64,000 nt of DNA. It comes from Micromonosporaceae bacterium (GTDB lineage Bacteria; Actinomycetota; Actinomycetes; Mycobacteriales; Micromonosporaceae). The first letter of the stretch is position 1, and each line of letters begins with the position of its first letter. The notes below the pieces were generated by a model. That model searched no databases, was not told where the DNA came from, and was given only the letters and a program-made list of their open reading frames with translations. The DNA lies in the NCBI GenBank assembly GCA_003543035.1, contig DPJL01000275.1, positions 34,061 to 98,060 of the forward strand, written 5' to 3'. A program made the position numbers and the translations under genes. This document shows positions 25,909 to 32,292 of this stretch, one piece after another.

Positions 25909-26787
25909 TCAAGCGCGCTCGGCGGCGACCCGCGCGCGGACCGCGGGCGCAACCTCCTCGGCGTACCGGGCCAGCTGGTCCGGCCCTTCCGCCCACAAGA
26001 TGAACGTGTCCACTCCGTACACCAGCGCGAGATCGGTCAGCTCGTCCGCCCATTGACCGGCAGGCCCACGCAGCTGGCCCTCCGACGCGCCGTCCGTGAT
26101 GCTTCCGGCCACGTTCACGATTCGGCGGATCTCGCCGGGATCGCGCCCCGCCTCGACCGCGGCCTCGTCCAGGCGGGCCGTCATCTCAGCTAGCCGCGGT
26201 ACATCGCCGTGTAGCGAGGGCACCCAGCCATCAGCCACTCGGGCTGTCAGGCGAAGGGCTCGCGGACCGTACGTGCCAAGCCAGATCCCGATATCGTGCG
26301 CCGGTACCGGCCCAGAATGGGCCCCGGCAAGACGGTAGTGGCGGCCGGAGAAGCGCAGATTGCGTTCGCCGCTCCACATCATCCGGATCACCTTGATCGC
26401 CTCCGCCAAGGCGTCAAGCGACTCTCCCGGTGTGCGCCGTGGACCACCATATGCCTCGATGGCGTCCCAGAACCCGCCTGCGCCCAAGCCAAGCTCGAAT
26501 CGCCCGCCGCTCAGCACATCCAGACTCGCCGCCGCCTTCGCCATGACCGAGGGCAGGCGTAGAGGCAGATTCGCTACATCGGGAAAGATGCCGATGCGCT
26601 CCGTACGCGCCGCGATCATGCTCATCAGCACCCAGGTGTCGACGAAACGGCGCTGGTATGGGTGGTCTTGCACGGCAACATAGTCCAACCCACGCCGCTC
26701 GGCTTCCTGCGCCGTCACCAGCAGGGGATCAGCGGCGTTCGGGATGAGAAAGTAGCCGAACGCCAGCGGCCGTCCAAAGTCTGTCAT
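25909..26787 (-). CDS. LLM-class (probably F420-dependent) oxidoreductase
   Basis: The 292-residue product is a bacterial-luciferase-like TIM barrel. Family blocks are MTDFGRPLAFGYFLIPNA, RGLDYVAVQDHPYQ, RFVDTWVLMSMIAARTERI, MAKAAASLDVLSGGRFELGL (GGR-x-x-L-G-L-G-AG cofactor loop) and EAIKVIRMMWSG. Actinobacterial members mostly use F420; FMN use cannot be excluded. The ATG at 26785-26787 is the start because the first beta strand follows at once; the frame is open upstream but there covers a decayed gene on the other strand. No functional partner is adjacent, so the substrate is unknown. Confidence 0.88.
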   Translation of the reverse strand: MTDFGRPLAFGYFLIPNAADPLLVTAQEAERRGLDYVAVQDHPYQRRFVDTWVLMSMIAARTERIGIFPDVANLPLRLPSVMAKAAASLDVLSGGRFELGLGAGGFWDAIEAYGGPRRTPGESLDALAEAIKVIRMMWSGERNLRFSGRHYRLAGAHSGPVPAHDIGIWLGTYGPRALRLTARVADGWVPSLHGDVPRLAEMTARLDEAAVEAGRDPGEIRRIVNVAGSITDGASEGQLRGPAGQWADELTDLALVYGVDTFILWAEGPDQLARYAEEVAPAVRARVAAERA

Positions 26788-26849
26788 CGCCACTAGCCTA
26801 TGGCAGCGCGGCAGGCAGCTGGTGTGTTGGCCGGTGACTTCGCTGAAGT

Positions 26850-27356
26850 GACCGCACGGCCGGCTCGGTGACGCGGTGGTGACCGCAGCCGTGGCCGAGG
26901 GCGTGGACCAAGTGGTGTTACTCGCCGCGGGTTCGGATACGAGATCGTTCCGGCTGGATCTCCCGGATGAGGTGACGCTCTTCGAGCTGGATCTGCCTGG
27001 CCAACTGGCGGGCAAGTTGAGGTCCTGCAACGAGCTAGGGCTGCACACCACCCACGACTCTTCGTCGTAGAGGCTGACTTGCGCGAGGATTGGACGGCAG
27101 CCCTGATCGCGGCCGGTCTCCGGCCCGACAGCCCAACAGTCTGGCTGGTCGATGGGCTCTTCTACTATCTCGGCCGGAACGCCGGGGACAGCGTCCTCAA
27201 GCGGCTCAGCGCGGTGAGCGCGCCGGTTCGCCGCTGGCGCTTGACATTCCGCACGAACGGTTCTGGCCGAGCCGGCCAAACAGGAGCCGGTGCGCTGGCT
27301 GGCTGACTATGGTTGGCAGGCTCAGGCTTACCTAGGGGAGGATCTCGTTGCGGGCC
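26850..27356 (+). pseudogene. Decayed SAM-dependent methyltransferase gene
   Basis: Fragments of one class I methyltransferase of the leucine-carboxyl/TIGR00027-like type lie in order but in different frames. Frame one (to 27070) reads RLGDAVVTAAVAEGVDQVVL then LAAGSDTRSFRLDLP and VTLFELDLPGQLAGK. Frame two (from 27071) reads EADLREDWTAALIAAGLRPD then WLVDGLFYYLGRNAGD. A further shift gives LALDIPHERFW, and the last frame reads RWLADYGWQAQAYLGEDLVA. The normal N-terminal ~50 residues are missing, and material is lost between the first two parts. Order and spacing leave little doubt that this was one gene, now dead. Confidence 0.75.
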
Positions 27357-27458
27357 GTTGCCCGCTCTTGCCTCCCGCACCGGAAGACTGTCCAATCCAG
27401 ACCGCACCATCTGGCACGTCGTTGGCCAGAGACTCTAGGCGTTCCAAGGCCAGTGGTA

Positions 27459-28160
27459 TTACTGCGCCCGCTCGGGGCATCCGTGCTCCCGATGCCACTG
27501 GTACACCTCGGTGGCCGCTGACTTCGGAGCCTTGGCCCGCCATGCGTCCAAATAGGGCCATGGCCAGACCACGCCCCGGCGAATCCACCAGTCAGCCGCT
27601 CCGGCACAGGGCGGGGAGATGCCGAAATGCAGGTGACAGATGTTGCTGGCGTTTCCGGTATGCCCGACCGCGCCAACGGACTGGCCATTGCGTACCCGGA
27701 CCCCCTTCTCGATCCCGGCCGCTACCTCCACCAGGTGCGCGCCGTAATAGCGCACGCCGTCATCGCCCTTGATGGAAACGAAGAGTCCACCTTTGAGGGC
27801 CGGGTCGGGGTTGGCCGGATCAAATCGGTCGACCCGGCTCACCTCGAGCACTATCCCGTCGGTGACCGCACGCACGGCTGAACCGCAACTGGCGAAGATG
27901 TCGGTGGCCGCATAGCCGCTATGCGTGCGGTGATATGACACAGGGTTGCCGTCGACCGGGAAGGTGTACTTCCATGACGTGGCCGATGGCGAGGGCGATG
28001 GGCTCGGAGCAGCGGACGGGCCAGGCGTGTCAGAAACGGTTGGTGACGGTGAACCAGATCCCGCCCCCACCTGAGGCGGGGAGGATGAGCAGCCAGCGAG
28101 CAGCACCGTCAACATCGCCGTCAGCCCGGATCGCCACATGCGCTCGATCCTGACAGACAT
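27459..28160 (-). CDS. M23-family peptidoglycan peptidase lipoprotein
   Basis: The 233-residue product has a signal peptide with lipobox L-A-G-C (Cys near 24), a Ser/Pro-rich wall-spanning linker (about 27-62) and an M23/LytM domain. The domain shows HSGYAATDIFASCGSAVRAV (first zinc ligands His and Asp), GDDGVRYYGAHL, VGAVGHTGNASN and the HLHFG motif with the remaining ligand and catalytic His. It would cut or bind peptidoglycan stem peptides at the cell surface. An extra Cys pair (CGSAV and NICHLHFG, then PPCAG) may be disulfide bonded. The divergent gene at 28264 encodes another exported hydrolase; the 103-base spacer carries inverted repeats. Confidence 0.9.
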   Translation of the reverse strand: MSVRIERMWRSGLTAMLTVLLAGCSSSPPQVGAGSGSPSPTVSDTPGPSAAPSPSPSPSATSWKYTFPVDGNPVSYHRTHSGYAATDIFASCGSAVRAVTDGIVLEVSRVDRFDPANPDPALKGGLFVSIKGDDGVRYYGAHLVEVAAGIEKGVRVRNGQSVGAVGHTGNASNICHLHFGISPPCAGAADWWIRRGVVWPWPYLDAWRAKAPKSAATEVYQWHREHGCPERAQ

Positions 28161-28190
28161 CCCCGCCGGTTGGCGGGTAGCAGTTTATTG

Positions 28191-28238
28191 ACCGATCGGT
28201 AACGAGGGCTCTAAGTTGTCACCAACGTGAGACAACTT
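28191..28238. promoter_or_regulatory. Two inverted repeats in a divergent promoter region
   Basis: ACCGATCGGT (28191-28200) is a perfect 10-base palindrome. AAGTTGTC (28213-28220) and GACAACTT (28231-28238) are perfect reverse complements with a 10-base spacer. Both lie between the M23 lipoprotein and M19-like genes. They look like operators; the GTTGTC/GACAAC half-sites also occur before the GH3 gene (43961). Confidence 0.5.
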
Positions 28239-28263
28239 CAGCTTCTTCAGCCGTGAGGTAGCC

Positions 28264-30279
28264 ATGATCCGCCCCCGATCAGCTGTCTACATCGCACTTA
28301 CCTCCGCCGCCGCCCTGGTCCTCGCCGGACCCGTCTCGCCTGCTCCGGCCGAGAGCGCTCCCGGCGCGCACGTCAACGCCGTGGGCACCCCGTCGTCCAC
28401 ATTGGCCGCCGACGGCAGCGTGCGCGGGTTCTTCGACGCGCACAACCACCTCTTCTCCGACCAGGCCTTCGGCGGCAAACTGCTGTGCGGCAAGGTTTTC
28501 GATCCCGAGGGCATCGCGAAGGCCCTCGTGGACTGCGCCGACCACTATCCCAACGGAGAGCTCGCCTGGTTCGAGAACTTCACCCGCCACGGGACTCCCA
28601 CCGGCACCCATGACCCAGCTGGATACCCGACTTTTCGCGACTGGCCGGCCAACAACTCGCTGACCCATCAGCAGAACTACTACACATGGATCGAGCGCGC
28701 CTGGCGCGGCGGTCTTCGCGTGATGGTCAACGACCTGGTCACCAACAGGCAGCTCTGCGACATCTACCCACTCAAGGATCGTTCGTGCGACGAGATGACC
28801 TCGATCCGCCTCCAGGTCCAGCTGAGTCTCCAGCTGCAGGCACACATCGACGCCGAGTCCGGCGGACCGGGCAGGGGCTGGCTGCGCATCGTGCGCTCCG
28901 CCGCCGAGGCGCGGCAGGCTATCGCCCAAGGGAAGCTGGCGATGATCCTAGGTGTCGAGACTTCTGAGCCATTCGGCTGCCGCCAAATCCTTGGCGTCGC
29001 CCAATGTTCGGCCGCCGACATCGATCGGGGCCTCGACGAGCTTTACGGGCTTGGCATCCGCAGCATGTTCCTGTGCCACAAGTTCGACAACGCCCTGTGC
29101 GGGGTCAGATTCGACGGCGGTACCCAGGGCACGATCGTCAACATCGGCAACTTCGCCGGGACGGGACAGTTCTGGAAGGCCAACACCTGCACCGGCCCGC
29201 ACCACGACAACACCATCACGGGCGACGGCGTCATCCCGGACCACTTCGCCCGGCTGCTCCCGCCCGGAGTGACCTTGCCGGTCTACCCACCCGCGCCACA
29301 CTGCAACGTCAACGGCTTGACAGCGCTGGGCGAGCACATGGTCCGGGGCATGATCTCCCGCGGCATGCTCATCGAGATCGACCACATGAGCGCCAAAGCG
29401 GCCGACCAAACCCTGGACATCCTCGAAGCGGCGGCATACCCGGGCGTCATCTCCTCGCACAGCTGGACGGACAACGGATACCTGCCACGCCTCTACGCGC
29501 TCGGTGGAATGATCGCCCAATATGGACACGACGCCTCGGACTTCGTCCGGGAACTCCAGCGCACCAAGCCTTTGCGGGAGCGGTACGGCATCGCCGGTTA
29601 CGGCGTGGGCACCGACGCCAACGGCTTCGGCGGCCTGCCCAACGCGCACAACGGTTCTGTGAGTTACCCGTTCCGGTCGTTCGACGGCTCCGTGACGCTT
29701 GACCGGCTGCGCACAGGTTCGCGGGTGTGGGATGTCAACCGCGACGGGATGGCCCACTACGGCCTGCTGCCGGACTGGATCGAGGACATGCGCCTCATCG
29801 GCGGCCAAGCGGTCATCGACGACCTGGCCGGTGGCGCCGAGGCCTATCTGCGAACTCTGGCGGCCGCCGAAGCCCATACTCCACCGGTCAACCTCGCGCT
29901 CGGTAAGACCGCGACCGCCAGCTCCTATGAGTGGTGGACACCGTGGCTGGATCTGCGGGGGAGCAGCGCGGTCGATGGGAACCGCGGCACGCGGTGGGCC
30001 AGTCAATGGAATGACAGCCAATGGTTGAAGGTCGACCTCGGCTCGGCCAAGACCGTCAGGCGCGTGGTCCTCGACTGGGAAGCGGCTTATGGCAAGCGGT
30101 ACCGCGTTGAGGTCTCTCTTGACGGCACCACCTGGCAGGCGGTCGCGACCGTCGACAATGGACAGGGTGGACTCGACGTGTTCTCGTTCGGCCCTGTCCA
30201 GGCCCGCTATGTGCGAATGACCGGCATCGCGCGCGGCGCCCAGCACGGCTATTCACTCTGGGAGTTCCAGGTGCACTAG
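28264..30279 (+). CDS. Exported M19-dipeptidase-like metallohydrolase with C-terminal discoidin domain
   Basis: The 671-residue product has a signal peptide, then a TIM-barrel amidohydrolase region beginning FFDAHNHLFSD (metal-binding H-x-H near residue 60). Further blocks typical of the M19/renal-dipeptidase group are LAMILGVETSEPFG, the LYGLGIRSMFLCHKFDNALC segment, HMVRGMISRGMLIEIDHMS and YPGVISSHSWTD, with IAGYGVGTDANGFGG later. Residues from about 545 (NLALGKTATASSYEWW, SAVDGNRGTRWASQ, WLKVDLGSAKTVRRVVLDWE, ARYVRMTGIARG) form an F5/8 type C carbohydrate-binding domain. Wall glycan or peptide binding by the tail is likely; the substrate is unproven. It is divergent from the M23 lipoprotein. 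Confidence 0.85.
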   Translation: MIRPRSAVYIALTSAAALVLAGPVSPAPAESAPGAHVNAVGTPSSTLAADGSVRGFFDAHNHLFSDQAFGGKLLCGKVFDPEGIAKALVDCADHYPNGELAWFENFTRHGTPTGTHDPAGYPTFRDWPANNSLTHQQNYYTWIERAWRGGLRVMVNDLVTNRQLCDIYPLKDRSCDEMTSIRLQVQLSLQLQAHIDAESGGPGRGWLRIVRSAAEARQAIAQGKLAMILGVETSEPFGCRQILGVAQCSAADIDRGLDELYGLGIRSMFLCHKFDNALCGVRFDGGTQGTIVNIGNFAGTGQFWKANTCTGPHHDNTITGDGVIPDHFARLLPPGVTLPVYPPAPHCNVNGLTALGEHMVRGMISRGMLIEIDHMSAKAADQTLDILEAAAYPGVISSHSWTDNGYLPRLYALGGMIAQYGHDASDFVRELQRTKPLRERYGIAGYGVGTDANGFGGLPNAHNGSVSYPFRSFDGSVTLDRLRTGSRVWDVNRDGMAHYGLLPDWIEDMRLIGGQAVIDDLAGGAEAYLRTLAAAEAHTPPVNLALGKTATASSYEWWTPWLDLRGSSAVDGNRGTRWASQWNDSQWLKVDLGSAKTVRRVVLDWEAAYGKRYRVEVSLDGTTWQAVATVDNGQGGLDVFSFGPVQARYVRMTGIARGAQHGYSLWEFQVH

Positions 30280-30470
30280 CCAGTGAGGGGGTCAGCGTAG
30301 CTTTGACCGTTCAGTCGGAAGCAGTCGTAGATGCCCCCGCCGGTGCGTACCGGCAACGCCGGAAAGGTGTTCTCGGCCGGTTCGGTCTCCAGCCACGCCA
30401 GCGACCGGCCGCCGGCCTCGATCAGCGCTGGCTTGCCAAGGACTCGTTTCAGTCGCGCATCAGACCTGCA
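30276..30470 (-). pseudogene. Possible C-terminal remnant of an unknown gene
   Basis: Between two plus-strand genes the minus strand has a 64-codon frame with no start codon: DARLKRVLGKPALIEAGGR, then SLAWLETEPAENTFPALPV and GGGIYDCFRLNGQSYADP before a stop that overlaps the end of the M19-like gene. The residue composition is protein-like. An in-frame TGA precedes it. It may be the tail of a lost gene; chance cannot be ruled out. Confidence 0.25.
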
Positions 30471-30526
30471 TCAGGCCCCTCTGCGAGGGTCGTGTCCATG
30501 AACGACAGGACACAGGAGGAGGCACC

Positions 30527-31270
30527 ATGAGAAGGCTGATGCTTGTCGCATTGACGGCGAGCACCACGATGGCGCTGGCCGGCGTGGCAAGTCCGGCTGC
30601 GGCGAAAGCCGAGGGGAAGTCCGGCAACGGGACCGATTGTGTCGTCCAGCAGGTGGATGAACGCGGCGGTGTCCGCGACACGTCGATGGAGCCCGAGGGC
30701 GCGAAGCGTGGCGAGTTCCGTTGCGTGGACGGCGCATGGCAGTTCGGCTGGGCCCCGTTCGGCCCGGACGACTTCATCACCGCGCCGGAGCTCCAGGTCG
30801 ATCCGGCAGGCCGTGTCTTGGTCCGCGAGTTCGATCGGCCCGAGCGCGGTAGTGATCTGACACTGGGCGAGATGGCCGACGTTGCTCGGGCCGTCAGTGG
30901 CAGCAAGGCCGTGGTCTTCACACGAGCGGTCGTGGCGGTCGACGACGGCAGGGAGCGGACCGCCGCCGAGGTCGAGGCGCTTCTCGCGGGCAAGGACGCC
31001 ACCGGCGCCAAGGTGTTGCGCACCTTCGACCGGCTCGATCCCGAGTCGACCGTGCAGGACATCGTCGATGAGACCGGTGGTCAGGGGCCTGTGGTGGTGT
31101 ATCTGCTCAGCGAAATCTGGGATGCCATCACGGGCGCGGTCTCTGCCGTCATCGATTGGGTCGTCGACGGGATCGACGGTATCGGCGACTGGATCCATGA
31201 TCACTGCATCTGGTTCCCGCCGCCGCCTCCGGGTAGCCACGACATCCCGATCATCACTTGCGAGTTCTAG
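30527..31270 (+). CDS. Exported protein of unknown family
   Basis: The 247-residue product has a signal peptide (MRRLMLVALTASTTMALAGV, cleavage near AAA) with AGGAGG upstream of the ATG. The mature part begins with a small Cys-bearing segment (GTDCVVQQVDERGG, GEFRCVDGAWQFG), which looks like a disulfide-linked beta hairpin. A central alpha/beta segment follows (SKAVVFTRAVVAVDDG, RTAAEVEALLAGKDATGAKV), and the C-terminus has a helix (SEIWDAITGAVSAVIDWVVD) and a last Cys pair. The central segment is shared with the next gene, so the two are probably distant paralogues. It is first in a run of three closely spaced exported-protein genes. I recognise no domain. Confidence 0.75.
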   Translation: MRRLMLVALTASTTMALAGVASPAAAKAEGKSGNGTDCVVQQVDERGGVRDTSMEPEGAKRGEFRCVDGAWQFGWAPFGPDDFITAPELQVDPAGRVLVREFDRPERGSDLTLGEMADVARAVSGSKAVVFTRAVVAVDDGRERTAAEVEALLAGKDATGAKVLRTFDRLDPESTVQDIVDETGGQGPVVVYLLSEIWDAITGAVSAVIDWVVDGIDGIGDWIHDHCIWFPPPPPGSHDIPIITCEF

Positions 31271-31273
31271 GGG

Positions 31274-31756
31274 ATGCGGATGAGAGCCATGATCATAGCT
31301 GCGGTGACGGTCGCAGGGCTGGTGCTCTCGGGTGCCACGTCGTACGCCGCTGACGGCGATCCCACGGTCGTCGTGGCCGATCGACCTGGTGCTCCGGGCG
31401 AGATGCTGCATCAGTTGGAGAAGGTCACCGGGCGCCCACTGGGCACTTTGGACAAGGTTATGGCAGTCGATTCCGGCGGGGTGAGACTGACCGGCAAGGA
31501 GGTCGAGGCCCTCGCCGCAGGCTCCGACGTCGCCGGAGTGAAGGTGCTCGGTGTGATGCCCGGGAGCAAGGACATTCTCGATACCACGATGACCGACCTG
31601 TCCGACGGGGCATACGACGGTCCTCGTGGCAGCGAAGCGTTCGGGTCGGCGCTGATCTTCGCCAGTTACGTCCCGGAAGGCCGTGAATGGTGCCTGACCA
31701 TGTGCATCAGCACCGGTCGGTCGGTCGTGGAGTGCATCCTGTTGTCGAGGAGATGA
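31274..31756 (+). CDS. Small exported protein, paralogous core to its neighbour
   Basis: The 160-residue product has a signal peptide (IIAAVTVAGLVLSGATSYAA). The central segment KVMAVDSGGVRLTGKEVEAL then AAGSDVAGVKVLGV matches the preceding gene's AVDDG, EVEAL-x-AG-x-D and G-x-KVL positions. The C-terminus is Cys-rich (GREWCLTMCISTGRSVVECI) and may be membrane-associated or disulfide bonded. It starts three bases after the preceding stop, so the two form one operon. Two nearby in-frame ATGs (31274, 31280) are both possible starts. Function unknown. Confidence 0.7.
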   Translation: MRMRAMIIAAVTVAGLVLSGATSYAADGDPTVVVADRPGAPGEMLHQLEKVTGRPLGTLDKVMAVDSGGVRLTGKEVEALAAGSDVAGVKVLGVMPGSKDILDTTMTDLSDGAYDGPRGSEAFGSALIFASYVPEGREWCLTMCISTGRSVVECILLSRR

Positions 31757-31836
31757 CACGCATCAGCGCCGTTTCAGGACGGGGTGGCATGGTGAACACC
31801 TGCCACCCCGTCTTTGCGCGAAGGAGAAATGTCATC

Positions 31837-32292
31837 GTGCCCCACCTCAGCAGAATGCTGCGTTTACAGGCCGTCGCGGTGCTGGTTGCCGCGTTCGTCG
31901 CCGTGGCGCCGAACGCGGCGGCCGCCGGTGTCTCAACGTCCCGTGAGGGTATCGAGCCAAAGACTCTGGCCACCATCTGCGAGCAGTTCCAAGGCGAGTT
32001 TCACGAGGACCCGAAGTCGCGATACCCCTACGGCTGCGAGCTGTCCGACGGCGGAATCAACTGTCTGGAAACGACAGAGTGCAGCTACTTGCGCCTCGGC
32101 AATCTTCCGCCGCTTGAGGAGAGCTGCAAGCGTGCCGGTGGCAAGTACCTGAAGGACATTCTGGTCTTCATCTGCTGGATCCAGGTGTACGAGGTACAGG
32201 TCACCTGCGATCAAAACATGGACAACTGCGGGGCCGGCAGCATACCCAACGAGCAGCCGATGCCGAACCGTCCTTTCAGGACACCAGCTTGA
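31837..32292 (+). CDS. Small exported Cys-rich protein
   Basis: The product of about 151 residues begins with a signal peptide (LRLQAVAVLVAAFVAVAPNA, cleavage near AAA). The mature part holds about ten cysteines in paired spacing (ATICEQFQGEFHED, YGCELSDGGINCLETTECSY, ESCKRAGGKYLKDILVFICW, VTCDQNMDNCGAG), which is typical of a small disulfide-rich secreted domain. GTG at 31837 with AAGGAG 11 bases upstream is chosen; the frame is open further upstream but without a better start. It follows the two paralogous exported genes by 80 bases and ends overlapping, tail to tail, the AfsR-type gene by 17 bases. Function unknown. Confidence 0.65.
   Translation: MPHLSRMLRLQAVAVLVAAFVAVAPNAAAAGVSTSREGIEPKTLATICEQFQGEFHEDPKSRYPYGCELSDGGINCLETTECSYLRLGNLPPLEESCKRAGGKYLKDILVFICWIQVYEVQVTCDQNMDNCGAGSIPNEQPMPNRPFRTPA

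Noticed and set aside
28948..30246. 432-codon minus-strand frame opposite the M19-like gene
   Set aside because: It is antisense to a well-supported exported hydrolase with a discoidin tail and has no domain of its own.
30449..31759. 436-codon minus-strand frame opposite the small exported proteins
   Set aside because: The plus strand has signal peptides, ribosome binding sites and paired cysteines. The long minus frame has none of these.
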